Notes under the pieces: model-generated
What the model was told of the DNA's origin: nothing
The model's input: only the letters and a program-made list of their open reading frames with translations
The model's database searches: none
In this document: piece after piece, positions 34,214-46,254 of the stretch
How positions within the stretch are numbered: the stretch's first letter is position 1
How the letters are laid out: the number at the start of each line of letters is the position of its first letter
Program-made: the position numbers and the translations under genes
Source: Archegozetes longisetosus
Taxonomy: Eukaryota > Arthropoda > Arachnida > Sarcoptiformes > Trhypochthoniidae
Assembly: GCA_018873245.2 (NCBI GenBank)
Contig: JAEMBT020000001.1
Span: 13,264,220-13,328,219 of the forward strand
Direction of reading: 5' to 3'
Length of the DNA: 64,000 nucleotides

Positions 34214-35648
34214 AATAGGTTTAATTATTCAGTTTCTCGAAAAGTTATAATCTGTTCGCACTTAAAAATCGTTTTTAAAATTTTTCTCGGGAACGATGTG
34301 ATGAAAAATACACTTTTCTTCAGAACATCTTTACTATTAGAATTAATTTTTTGATATATAATTACTATATTAATATATATATATATATATAATTTTTGTA
34401 AGTTTTAATGTTCTAATGCTTGTAATTAAAAAGTTATTCAAGAAACTATTCAGTTGCTAAAATTATTTCGTGGACCTTATATCCTATTATCCTGTATGCA
34501 TTTATATCGGATACTTTCAATAAAGCGAACTCTCTATAAAAATTTTGCTTTGGTCGCTTTGATAAAAAGTTATGAACAATAGAGTCAAAGATTGAGAGCC
34601 TAATTTTGAACTTCATATCGATTTTTATTGATAAATAAAATATACTTCAAATACATACGAAATAAATAGGTGAAAGATTAGGTCTCTCAGAGAATTCAAA
34701 ATGAGAAGGTCCTAGAGATAAGAAACAACACAAACAATAATTACTCAATTTTAGAAATGAAATAATATTAAGTATAATCTATTTGAATATAATCACAAAA
34801 ATTTTTAAAGTAAACTTCAGATATTTTACAGGAGTTAAAAAATTAGAAAAAGGCAAAATATTCATAATTAAAAATTGATAAACGTTCCACTCATTCTAAT
34901 GAAATTGAATCACTAGTTATTTGCAAGTCACAAATGTAATTTATGAGTAAATAAATTAGAGGAATATAATAAAACTGTACAAAGTGTGGTGGTCCTGGTG
35001 GGCGTATTTGGTGTTCAGCCTCAATTCTCCAGATTAGTGAAATAATAGGGACTAAAACTATTTGGTGCTAGTAAATGATTTAGTGATTAGGCAGGAACTG
35101 AATCAGCCCTGCCAACCACTTAGAACAACACCAGAAAAGTACTCTTAATTATATTTTGTACAAGTTCTAAATATATAACAAAAAATGTCAACTCAGAGCA
35201 AGTGTTGCAAAAGTACAAAAAGTGACTCGATTCAAGTTGAATAGGGATGTGAACTGACTTTTAGGTCAGGTTCAACTCAAAGGTAGTGCCAAATTCGGAA
35301 TGATACACTCGGAAATATTTCACTTAGTCATATTATGACACTGAAGGATTATGTAAAGTTCTACTTCTAGTCTTTATATCGATAATGGAAACCAAAAGAA
35401 ATTTGTCGTACGTTAGTTCTATGCGAACACAACTTGTCATATAAAACTTTAATAGCTCATAAGATTTATATATATGAAATAATTTCTGAGAAAGGTAAGG
35501 AAAGCTTTTATCTTATCAATACAATATTATATACAATTAATAGTGGTAGTACTTTTATTGCTCATCTTTAAAGAAGTTTTTAATAAATATTTAATTTTGA
35601 CTTTGACATGTGTGCAATAAACGTAGCTGTAAATATTCATTATTAGAA
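34214..35648. other. Intergenic DNA
   Basis: A (TA)n run at about 34372-34391; otherwise no gene or RNA supported. Confidence 0.4.
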
Positions 35649-35837
35649 ACTCCAGAATAGGGAAATCCTGTTTTTGTCGATGTCATGAAATCATCGGGAA
35701 GAGACGTCATGGCGCCAAATGAGTCCATAATTATTGAAATACACATTTTCGACAATTATGAACTTATTGGGCTTCCTGACGTCTATTCCCGATGATTTCA
35801 TGACATCGACAAAAACAGGATTTCCCTATTCTGGAGT
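35649..35837. mobile_element. MITE with near-perfect 55-bp inverted repeats
   Basis: The left arm from ACTCCAGAATAGGGAAATCC to ATCATCGGGAA is mirrored by the right arm ending GGATTTCCCTATTCTGGAGT; the inner parts continue as GACGTCA/TGACGTC. The 189-bp sequence would fold into one long hairpin. No coding capacity. Confidence 0.85.
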
Positions 35838-35861
35838 CTTTAAGTCATTATATACTGTACG

Positions 35862-36247
35862 TAAACCTTACGATAAAAAAATCCGGAAACCCGTGGCATA
35901 TTCTGAGAATTAATTTTTCCGATCTCAACCTGATTGGAAGCTTAAAGAGAATAATAAAGGATATTATGAAGAAAGAAGAACCAAAAAATTTTAACTGTAG
36001 GTTGCGAAAACGAACAAAATATGAGACAGTTTATAGTTAGGAGTATAGGAGTCGTTTTACAAAAGTATGGAAAAACGCGTTGAAAAGCGTATAGCTGCAG
36101 ATGAAGACTGAGTTAAATTGTCACTTTTTTTAAATTGTAATAATTAGAATCAAATGCATTCTTGTAGTAAATTTTTGGTCAAAATATTTGAATTTTCATT
36201 ATAAACTTCACACTTACTCTTTCCGGAATTTTTCGTCGCGAGGTTTA
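35862..36247 (+). mobile_element. Tc1-derived short element, copy 1
   Basis: About 385 bp with ends CCTTACGATAAAAAAATCCGG and the complement CCTCGCGACGAAAAATTCCGG. The interior keeps the tail of a Tc1-family transposase, SDLNLIGSLKRIIKDIMKK, so it is an internally deleted element. Two more copies, in the opposite orientation, are at 45096-45474 and 56066-56442. Confidence 0.75.
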
Positions 36248-37112
36248 TATCACATTTTCTGCACCTTAATACTTAAAAGAATAGTAGAGAAGAGATCCTT
36301 TCATCTTTGGGAGACTATTGAGCAATGTGTTCATTATCCTTTTGAAGTGGTTTTGTCAATACATGCGCTAAATATTCATATTTTGCCTAACTATTAAATA
36401 CTCGGGTTAATACTAATCGCCTAAAGGTAAGAGAATCTTCTGAGTATTAAACTTATTTTCTGTATAATTGATGCTCAGCTGCGATAAAATATCATTGCTT
36501 TATATAATTTCAAAAGGTCAGCTCAAGTTGTCAGATAAAAATCATCAAATTATTAAACTATCCTTACTTTTCCCGGAAATTATCTCATATATGTATTTGA
36601 TTCTCACAATAATTATTCGTGAACTACTATTTATTCTTATACTCGTATCTATGCGTAACCATGTATTTTAGATAACAGTTTTACTGATCATGTTAATGCG
36701 CTCGTTTATAGTAAACGACTCTGTTCACTATAAGTGAACATCCACTACAATCGCGTCACTATAAATAGGTTTGGGTATATTTGTAATACTTACATGATAA
36801 GAAATGTTCCATAGATTATAGTAGCACTCATTAATCTTAGAAAGTAAATTTCTTATTAAATGTTATGCTTTAAGTAAGAACAGTTGTGTCAAATAATTTT
36901 CAAAATTTTTTTAAATGTTGGATAAGAAGTATTTACGTTTATGAATAAATTTGGGCCACCAATAAAATATAAATTGAATTGTTTCTGATTTTCAAGTGTC
37001 ATGATTATCGCAAGTTCTACTAGATCTCAGTTGATCAAACTGAATTAAGAATACAAGATTATTTCAGATTATATGAACCATAATTCTAATTAAAATCTTA
37101 AAATAATTTATC
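36248..37112. other. Intergenic DNA upstream of the GT31 gene
   Basis: No supported feature; small open frames here show no family signature. Confidence 0.4.
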
Positions 37113-38231
37113 ATGAAATTAATTCATTGTTTCTTTACGTTATTAATTTTTATGTTTTGTGTTATATTATTATACATCATTTTCGCAAATCATCATATGA
37201 CAATAAATTATGATTCAAATTATGATATTAATTTATTAAAACTCCGCAACGATTCTGATTTAAAGGTGTTATATGACTTTTATATCAACAAATTAGGACA
37301 GAGTGACAGCGATCGCTTATTTTTCGAAAATTTGATAAGAAATGAAACTGTTAGACTTTGGAAAGATAATGGGATAATATCACATCCATTGATTGATAGA
37401 TTATTGCATGCAGATTATTTGAGGTATATTACTCTTTTTCACATAAATAAACTTAATTTTTGTGGTGAAGACTTTGGAAGAGGTTTGGATTTATTGATAT
37501 TCGTGCTCTCGCGAGTCGATGCTTTCAAACAACGAAAGGCTATTAGAAATACTTGGGCTCAAAGCATGAATAAAGTAAATAGTGATACAAAACTGCTATT
37601 CGTTTTAGGCTCATCTGATACCAACGTCCAAAATGAAGTCTTAAAAGAAGATAATGAATATAAGGATATAATTCAATGGCATTTTATAGACAATTATTAT
37701 AATTGTACTTTAAAAGGAATCGCATTATTGCGTTGGACTTTATTCTACTGTAAAAATGTTAAACTTATTATGAAAACTGATGACGACATATTAGTCAATC
37801 CAATTTCACTCATCCAATACACTCGTAACATAACAAACTCTACAAAAACTATTTTTGGAGCGTTGGGTCATCGATATAAACCCTTTAGGTCTCGGTCTTC
37901 AAAGTGGTTCGTCAGCTACAGAAGCTACGCGCCTGAAATTTATCCAGATTTTATAGTTGGGCCTTATATTATTACCAGTGATTCTATTTATCCTATTTAC
38001 AATCAGATATTAGATTCACTGCCAGCTTTGGCATTCGAAGACGTTTATATAACTGGAATTATTGCTGAAAGATGTAATATTAGTAGAAAACATTCTGACA
38101 AGTTTTACAGACTTGATTGGGTCCGAATGTCATTAAATAATATCAGTTCTGAACTTTTCAACGAAAATATTTTATTTGCACATGAATTCCTTGGTACCGA
38201 TATATTGCGGGTTTGGGCCAAAATACATTAG
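37113..38231 (+). CDS. GT31 glycosyltransferase (beta-1,3-galactosyltransferase-like)
   Basis: Intact single-exon frame of 372 residues with the type II Golgi layout: a short cytoplasmic N terminus, one membrane anchor (about residues 5-25), a stem, then the catalytic domain from about residue 120. Family motifs in order are RKAIRNTWA, LLFVLGSS, the metal-binding DxD as Asp223-Asp225 in KTDDDILVN, YPDFIVGPYIITSD, and FEDVYITG (Glu309-Asp310-Val-Tyr). GT31 enzymes transfer Gal or GlcNAc from a UDP-sugar in beta-1,3 linkage to glycoproteins or glycolipids in the Golgi lumen. The acceptor and sugar cannot be told from sequence. The many NxS/T sites agree with a lumenal domain. No breaks are seen; neighbours are unrelated. 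Confidence 0.93.
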   Translation: MKLIHCFFTLLIFMFCVILLYIIFANHHMTINYDSNYDINLLKLRNDSDLKVLYDFYINKLGQSDSDRLFFENLIRNETVRLWKDNGIISHPLIDRLLHADYLRYITLFHINKLNFCGEDFGRGLDLLIFVLSRVDAFKQRKAIRNTWAQSMNKVNSDTKLLFVLGSSDTNVQNEVLKEDNEYKDIIQWHFIDNYYNCTLKGIALLRWTLFYCKNVKLIMKTDDDILVNPISLIQYTRNITNSTKTIFGALGHRYKPFRSRSSKWFVSYRSYAPEIYPDFIVGPYIITSDSIYPIYNQILDSLPALAFEDVYITGIIAERCNISRKHSDKFYRLDWVRMSLNNISSELFNENILFAHEFLGTDILRVWAKIH

Positions 38232-41200
38232 GTTCTATTGGAATATTTCGCTATCATGTTATGTATTGGTTTGTTCAATAAGTTTCCCGGTAGGAAGAAT
38301 TAAAATGAATATTATTGAACCTTTTTAAATGAAATTTAAAAATAATCCGCCCCACGAGTTTGAATGCACAGCTTCATTCTTTCCCGTCACTTCTCGAATA
38401 CTGATGTTATCTCTCTTTTTTATTGACTAATATCAATGATAGGCAATGATAAGCAATAGTACGCGAATATCGCGTTTTGAAGTGAATACAAGATGTAAAA
38501 AACTATTACTAGTAAATAAAATATTGCACACTTACTATCAACCAAAAAGTATGTATCAAAATGTATCAAAATAAAAGGGGAAAATTGAATAAACAATGTT
38601 GCATTATTTTGATAAGTATCATTTCTAATAATGGGTCGTAAAATTCGAAACTTATCTTTGAATCTCTATAAGTGTTATAATTTTTATTGAACTTAACGTA
38701 AGTAACTAAATTTCATCAAATAAATGAGAAAAGTTTAATGCAAAGTAAATAATTTATGAACTCTTTAACAGTAAAACAATTAATGCAAAAGTTCATTATT
38801 AAGTCAGACCTAAAGTTATAAGCTCTCAAAATCTTTTGATTACCTAAATATTAAAGTGATCCCTAAGCATATAAGGTGCGAAAAGACTTTATTTAACATA
38901 TCGTCGGCTGAGAATTATTCAGTCCTATCGTCAAATTTTAGCGAAAATGAGTTATTGGCAGATCATTGGAGTACATCCAATTCTCTAACTTATGAATCAA
39001 AAATAATCAAAATATCTCAACCCCTTTAGCATAAAATCACGAAAAAGTGAGAATTTTAATGATTTTACTGATTTTTTCGAATAATTTGATGATATAAAAA
39101 ATTGAAAATATATTTTGACTTGTTTTTTCATAAGCTTTCAAAAAAAAGTTTGTCGAAATCGGAGCAACTTTTGAAATTTTTGAAAAATTGATCTAGCTCA
39201 TTTTTAACAATATATCTGTTGTCCATGTATCATTGGGAGTCAGAATATATGGTTAATTGTGAAAAAGTAAGTTGTTCCCTTTCTCTCCACTTTTACCGAT
39301 CATCATTCTCAATAATATTTAGAAAGTATATTTCATGTAGATATTAAATATATTTTCGATTCCTTGAAATTTTCATGTTTCTATATTTTAACAGTTGAAA
39401 TATTCAATTATTCCTATATTTTGTAATTGTATTGTATAATTCTCAAAATTCTTCAGAAAACTAAGAGAAAAATAAAAATATAGCAATAATTATTCAAATA
39501 ATATTCTAGTTTTGTACCCGTTGACAAAAATTTCGAAGCAATAAATTTGAAGCTGAGAAGTCCTCCAATCATTACATATATTCATTTCATATCGATATCT
39601 CATCTTTTCTCTCACTCACGATTTCAAACTTCAAAAGCGATTATCCCGAAAACTTTTTTTCTGTTTTTTCGTGAGATAGTACTGAATAATTCTAAGCCGA
39701 CGATATATTCAAAAATATATGATAGGCAGGGTTCGGCAATGTTCTTTATAATAATTATTATATTTAATTTTTTGTGATAAATAACATTCAGAACATTTAT
39801 AGTATTTTCAAATGAGTATTTAAGAATCATATTAGAATTTAAATAATTTATAATACTTATATTTAAATGCATATAAGTTTAAAGTTAATCATAGTTAAGT
39901 CTAGGCATTAAAGCTAGATATGAAACATTTTTATATAAGGTTTTAAACAAATTACGTCGAGATGACTATACGAATAGCTTAATAAACACTGTAACTGCTA
40001 GACATCTAATCTTTTACTTTAACACACTTTTCAAGAAAAAATAGTTGGATCAAAATGACCTAAAATTACTGAAATCATAAATCTAAAGCGTTTTATTGTT
40101 TAAGGGTTAATATGACGGAATATTTTATATCCCTGAAGTTCATATAAGTTTGCTATCTAGATACTCGATTTTTGTGCTATTATTATCTGCGACCGTGAAA
40201 ATAATAGCTACAAAGCAATCACAGATAAAAGTTGTAAGCTACATTTTCTGTTTCATGATAAATCTACTTCATTTCAGGTTAACGTTAAGCTCTTAAAATA
40301 GACAACTAAATGAATATAAAGCTGTAAGTACTATTTTTATTTCACAATGTCGTGAGAGTGAATTTTGGTATACCGCAATGATAGCTCTTAGACTTTAATA
40401 ATTAATAATGCTTACAATCTTAAACGTAAGCTTCAGATTAAAAAATGAATTAGTAAACTTAAATGATAAGAATGCTAAAAATAATATGAGGCGATGTCAA
40501 AGAAATAATGTTCGAGATCGTTTTTATCATGTGATCAGTATTTTTTGAATGTAATATAAACATGTGATAGAGAGCACTTCTTAATCGGCAGTAATTATTG
40601 CAAGAAGTTGAAGGTGAGCAATTAAAATACGTTAGCTTATATACATTGAATTACTAATAAGATAATGCATTTGTAATAGAAGTGTTTGCTTATTCAGTAG
40701 CTCAAATCTGGACGTTTGGTCAATCTAAACACGAGTCGTTGCTTTCATAGAGAAATGATTTCAAATTTCCTTGGTTTTCGATTTAGTAGAAATATTTTAT
40801 CATAAGAGGCAACACTTGTTTTTTAATATTCAATTTAGAATGTCTTCAAATAAGAGAAATTCAAAATTTGAAATGATTTTCCATGATTGAATCGTTAATT
40901 ATAGTAATTTAAAAATGAACTAAATCTTTTCTTAAACTGTTAACTTCTCTTATTCTGCTACAGTTCCTCGTAATCTTCAACCTATTCTATTTATTAACTC
41001 ATTTACGAGTTTATGAATACACTGAAGAATAATTAATTTGAGAATATTTAAAACTGAATTTATTGGCCATTAATTGATTAATTTGACCAGCATTCCCTTT
41101 ATATTTACACAATTTTTTCAAATAGAATGAAACAATTCGAAAGAATTAGTGAAAAATTGTGAATGAATTGTTTCAAGATTTTAAAAATAAAGAATTGTAG

Positions 41201-41397
41201 GTCTAAAGTAAAATTGTCTCATTCAAACGATTTTATTTCTTCCCCTAACAATAGAGCAAAATCGTGAATCAGCCTCTATTAATACTTTTAAATGTAGAGA
41301 TAGTGGTCATAATGGGGACCTGATCGAAGTAACGAAAATTCATAGTACCGACTGTTCATAATTCTAAAGGATTAAACTGACTTATATAGAGCCGAAA
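38232..41397. other. Intergenic DNA, with a mariner-end-like stretch
   Basis: About 38265-38300 reads GGTTTGTTCAATAAGTTTCC, which looks like the end of a mariner-family element. 38350-38405 is a GC-richer continuation, but no transposase or second end was found. The remaining 3 kb is AT-rich with no supported gene. Confidence 0.35.
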
Positions 41398-41752
41398 GGA
41401 ACTCTGATGTATCTAGCTGAAACACGCAGAATCGAATCAAACTCTACAGAATTAGACTAAAATCTAACCTATTTAGCTGAAACTCACAGGATCGAACCGA
41501 ACAATACAGAATCGAACTTAACTGTACAGAATTGGACTGAACTATATAGAATTTAAGATTTTGGAATTAAAGATATGCTACGAATACCAACATTTGTGCT
41601 AAGAGTACAACCTCCATATCATGTTGACATAAACTGACCCTAATATTGTATTTATGTTCATTTTGCTTTTGGATTTCGTAGATTCTGTGTGTTTCATCTA
41701 GATACATTAGAGTTCAGTTCGATTCTGTGAGTTTCAGATAGATACAGTAGGT
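41398..41752. mobile_element. Inverted-repeat element with iterated CAGAATCGAAC motif
   Basis: The left part AACTCTGATGTATCTAGCTG and following AAACACGCAGAATCGAA is mirrored at the right (TCTGTGTGTTTCATCTAGAT...AGAGTT and TTCGATTCTGTGAGTTTCAG). Between 41430 and 41545 the words ACAGAATCGAAC and ACAGAATTGGAC recur at irregular spacing. No coding sequence. Confidence 0.6.
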
Positions 41753-42379
41753 ACTATTAATTGTCAGTACTTTGACTTGTCGGTACTTCGACCCAGACCC
41801 GTCATGATGTGCTGTGAATCTAATTTAGATTAAACTATAATGAATTATGCCTCCATCACATATACAACACCATCATTATATACTGTCGAACTTTGATTAT
41901 TAGCTTTCTAATTATAAAAGATGCAGATTTCAAATTTTAAAAATTAAAGCTTAATTATTAATAACTAAGAATAAATTACATAGCCAATTGGAGATGTCTA
42001 CCATCCATGTCTAGGCAGATTCGAGCGCGATAAACCATATTTTCTGAGACTTTAATTTTCTGCACTAACGTTGATTTCATTTATAATGTTTTAATTTCAA
42101 TTCCTCGATATTAAGTGAATTTAAAAGATATTCGAGACTAAATGATTTGTGATATTATTGATTAGGATTTTCTTCATAATAATTAATAAAAAAATTAATA
42201 GATAATTAAAATATGTTGTGCTCTAGTTAAGCCCATTGTTTATTTTGTTTGAAATTTAGTAATGCGTGAGTAGCAAAATTTAATTTGTCATTAGTTAAGC
42301 TCTAATTATTTGAAATTTCAAGTCAGTATCTCTTGAAATTAAGAAGTTATTGAAGAGTTAAAATACAACAGAATAAAAT

Positions 42380-43553
42380 AACAGGTCTGTAGATTTTTCT
42401 ACAATCAAAGGATGCAGGTATTGTAACACTATTAATACCGTATTAGCAGATTCTGAGCACGATTTTCATGTTATTTAAAGTTAATAGATTGAGCTAGATT
42501 AGAACTAGAGAAGTGAAATTTCAGATTTTTAAAAGTGAATTTGTAATACAGAAAACGATTTTTTGTCTTTAATGTAACTGTTAACCTAAAATACTTGTAG
42601 TCAATAATGTGAACTGTTTTTCTTATATTAGTAAAACAAAAGTTTTTGCGTATTCTGTTAAATAAAAATTTGAATCCATTTTTTCTTAAATCTTTATCGA
42701 AAAAAAGTATTAATCACGTTTTTCAATGAAAACCCATTGTTGATCTTTGATTTTGTTTTAAAAATTTGTAAACAATTATAATCTAAGTATGGATTTCGAA
42801 GGGATACACATTAAGCATATAATGTTGTATGAGCTCCCCAAAGGAAACAATTTCAGTTTGGCCACGAGGAACATTTGCGAAATTTATGAAGATGTGCCAA
42901 AAGTTCGCAAATGTCAGACGGGGAATTGAAACGTTGGTCGAAAGATGGGAAGGTATCATAGATAATGAGGGTCAATATATAATTGATTAGACATTTCTGG
43001 TTCGTAAAATAATAAATTCTTTTCACTGTTGTTAAAATACGCAAAACTTTTGAGTTTTACTAATATAAGAAATGTTGATCGCTTAATGAGTTGAAATTTC
43101 TAAATGTATTATGAAACAATCGATATGATATGGTTTATTATTATATTTATGAAAATTTAGAAATAGAAATTTCATTATCATTTTCAAAATATTAGATGAA
43201 TAATGGAAATAGAATATTAAACTTAATTGAATTTCCACATGAAACAAAATTTTTTCGGGATGTGAATGTTACTGACGTCAGTAAAATTTGAATGAATAAT
43301 ATAAGCACTAATAAATTCAATATGAAGTCAATAATTATTGATCTCTCCGTCTCTTGTGAGACAAATATTTGAGTCATTTCTAAAGAATTATATCATTTTC
43401 AGTTCATTTAACGTTATGAAACAATTTCAAGTTTTTGTCTTAAATTTCATAAAGTATAAGTTTGACAGAACTATGACTTAAAGAGAATTTTAAATTTATA
43501 GAATTTAAAATCAAGAATAATTGTTCAAAAGCTGATAATAAAAACCAGTCGAA
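42380..43553 (+). repeat. Upstream part of a duplicated gustatory-receptor unit
   Basis: This stretch is repeated, diverged, at 47700-48410, and its last part is repeated upstream of the receptors at 58054 and 60771. Shared words include GATTTTCATGTTATT (42460), AATTTCCACA.GAA (43230) and the CAATAATTATTGATCT region (43330), ending in TTTTCAG at 43395-43402. The TTTCAG is kept at the same place in all units, which suggests the acceptor of an intron in the 5' UTR. The 41753-42379 stretch before it holds nothing recognised. Confidence 0.65.
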
Positions 43554-44942
43554 ATGGATTTGATTTCAGAACAAGTAGTGAATGAACTTGAAGATAATGA
43601 GGACCATCTAGTTATCAGTGATATAGATTTACCACTTTACAAATATGGACTTATGTATAGATACGATATCAATAACTATTTCGATGCTGACATCAAGAAA
43701 CGAAAGCAGAATTTCAAATATTATGCTATGAATATTTGGATTTTAATTCATTTTATGAGAAATTTGATTTGTTTAATAAATGTAGAGAACGGAAGAGTTC
43801 CTAAATATTATTTCGATATTATTCAATATATTGGAGGTTTACCTGAATTCTATTACTTGGGTGCATTGTTCGCTTTAGTACTGTCTTTTATAATTGTAAC
43901 ACTCTTAAACGTGAAAGAAGAAAATTATTTTCGATGGCTTCATATCATTAAAGTTTTGAAAGGATTACAGAATGAGAGTACATTCAGAATATACGACAAA
44001 AATGAATATAAAAAATTCGTTAGAAAAATTAGATACATTTTATCACTCATTGGAATTTCGAATCAAGTCAACGGATTACTTTTAATTTTTTAACTCAACT
44101 GCTGTTTTAATAATCTTTTTTGAATGGAAAGAAATGATAATTTACGGAATATTGAGTGCTTTTTTCTATTCTGGATTTATTATTACATTTATGATAATAA
44201 TATCTTATAGTTTATTTTATTACTTCATTGTTTGTTATTATTGCAAATTGAGATTCAAATCATTTAATAATAAACTGTTGAATGCAAATAAGGATAATGT
44301 TTTCTTCAGTTCTAAAATTGTGTTAGAATTGATTGAAGGACATAACAATATATGTAATGATATCAAACTTCACAACAAATTTTGGTCTAAATATTTATTT
44401 GCACTGACTTACACTCTGATACCCATAAACTTGATGGCTTTACAAGAGGTTTTCTTTGAAAACCTACTTTTGGCAACTTATTGTTTTGCAGTATTCATAA
44501 TCACTTTTTCACTTTTCTCTCATTTGATGATTAACTCAATGACCGCATCGATTAATAAGGAATCTTCAGATTCGTATAAACATTTGTACAAATTTTATTT
44601 TGAATCGAATTCTAATATCGGATTGAAAAACAAAATCAAAGTTTGTTTTGAAAGCTATTTCTATAATTTGTAGTATAAGTAAATTTATAAGAATATTATA
44701 ACTTTTATATTTAGTTATTGAATACAATGGAAAGAGTGAGCAACAATAGACTTCTGATTGGATTTTCATGTGGTAATCAATTCGTTATGACACCAGTCAT
44801 TGCGTTCAAAGTAAGACTCTTTGCAAATTAGATAAATTTTTAACGTTAATCGATTTCAAGAATATTCAATTTTATTTAGATGTTCGCAATATTCTGTCGA
44901 TTCTTCTTACTTACGAATAGGTTGGCAGATATCATGAAATGA
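43554..44942 (+). pseudogene. Gustatory receptor with one frameshift
   Basis: Exons 43554-44640, 44715-44810 and 44880-44942, laid out exactly as in the intact receptors at 58054 and 60771. The first exon is 1087 nt, one base too many. The extra T in the run at 44086-44091 puts a stop (44091-44093) in the fourth or so helix, after which the frame resumes as MIIYGILSAFFYSGF. The 3' exons are intact: LLNTMERVSNNRLLIGFSCG with NQFVMTPVIAFK, then MFAIFCRFFLLTNRLADIMK. All other sites are conserved, so this is either a very young pseudogene or a sequencing/assembly error in a homopolymer. If corrected it would be about 414 residues, a chemosensory ion-channel receptor. Confidence 0.85.
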
Positions 44943-45095
44943 GTGCAAAGGTTAAGAAAATCACTTAATTGGTTATCAACAGATTTTGAGAGTTGTGTCA
45001 ACTCATTATTGTATCAATTTTATTAGGTAAGATTAACGATAAAGATTTATATGGCTTTATTTTACTATTGATATATCCATTGAAAATTATATATA

Positions 45096-45474
45096 TCGCG
45101 ACAAAAAAAATCCGGAAAAAGTAAGTGTAAAGTTTTTAATGAAAACTATAATATTTCGACCTCAAATTTATCACAAGAATGCATTTGATTCTAATTATTA
45201 CAACTAAAAAGAATGATGATTTAATTCGGTCTCCCCTGCAGCTATACGCTTTTCAATGCGTTTTTTCAAACTTTTGTTAAACGACTCCTATACGTCTAAT
45301 TATAAATTATCTCACATTTTGTTTATTTTCGTGGCCCACAGTTAACATTTTTTTGGTTATCCTTTCTCAATAATATCCTTTATTATTCTTTATAAGCTTC
45401 CAATCAAGTCGAGGTCGGAAAAATTAATTCTCAAAATATGCCATGGGTTTTCGGATTTTTGTCGTAAGGATTAC
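45096..45474 (-). mobile_element. Tc1-derived short element, copy 2
   Basis: Same family as 35862-36247, reversed. It has TCGCGACAAAAAAAATCCGG at the left and a right end whose complement is TCCTTACGACAAAAATCCG. The equivalent place in the unit at 62.3 kb reads straight through (TTATATTATACTTAAG), an empty site that shows an insertion at TA. Confidence 0.8.
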
Positions 45475-45659
45475 TATACTTAAAATTTGAAATTTTAAAT
45501 CTGCTGAAATTTTTTATTAACTTATTATCATTTATATTGAGACATAATTTTAAAAAAAATAAACGAAAACAAAACAAAAAAAATCAGAAAACATTTTCTA
45601 AGAAATCGATTGCACGCAAATATTTCTATATGTAAACAACTTTTTCTACTGTAAAGTGC

Positions 45660-46254
45660 AATCAAAACCCTAATCCTAAAACTTACTTGTAATCCCTATT
45701 CCCAAACTGGTGTCCTGAGCACAAATCCAGTGAGTCCACGTACCGTCCGTCTGAACTCACAAACTTTGTGAGTCCACATCTAGTCCGTATGAGCCCTCAT
45801 TGGACTTGTGCTTACGACACCAGTTTCCTATTGGACTAAGGCTAGCCCTCGTCCAAAATTTGTATAAAAAGCCCCGAATTCAATAAAGATCAGTCAGTTT
45901 TTCCTTTACACGTAAAAGTGCTGTTTCTTTTAAAGATTTTTTTCTTTGCAAGTTTTGGCCCTTTTTTAGACTTAGTTGAGGTAGTGCCTATCGTCGAGCG
46001 CTTCCAACTAGTCTCCCTCCCTCTAAATCTAAGGAATCGCACAAACACTATTTTCCTACGGGTAGACGTCTAGAACGGGTTCGCGAAGGCACTCAATCGC
46101 TGACCAACTCTTGTTCACCACTCTCGCTCCGGACCAAAGCATTGCTACCGCAAGAGCTCCGGACCTGTGAGTGGAAGAACGGAGAGTCGGCCTTTAGTGT
46201 CGCCCCGCGACAATCCCTTTGTTCTTCGGCGACGACACAATATAATGTTGTAAT
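45660..46254 (+). mobile_element. GC-rich insertion with promoter-like core, probable LTR
   Basis: Far richer in GC than its surroundings. It has a TATAAAAAG box near 45866 and, about 25 bp later, AATAAAGATCAGTCAGTT, with a TCAGTC initiator. 45695-45833 is an inverted repeat (AAACTGGTGTCCTGAGCACA with its complement) holding two copies of GTGAGTCCAC. The receptor units at 59.8 and 62.5 kb lack this DNA, so it is an insertion into the unit's 3' flank. I could not fix its ends or a target duplication, so solo LTR is the best but unproven reading. Confidence 0.5.

Noticed and set aside
36188-36671. Two short plus-strand open frames upstream of the GT31 gene
   Set aside because: The first overlaps a Tc1-derived element and the second is low-complexity hydrophobic sequence without signature.
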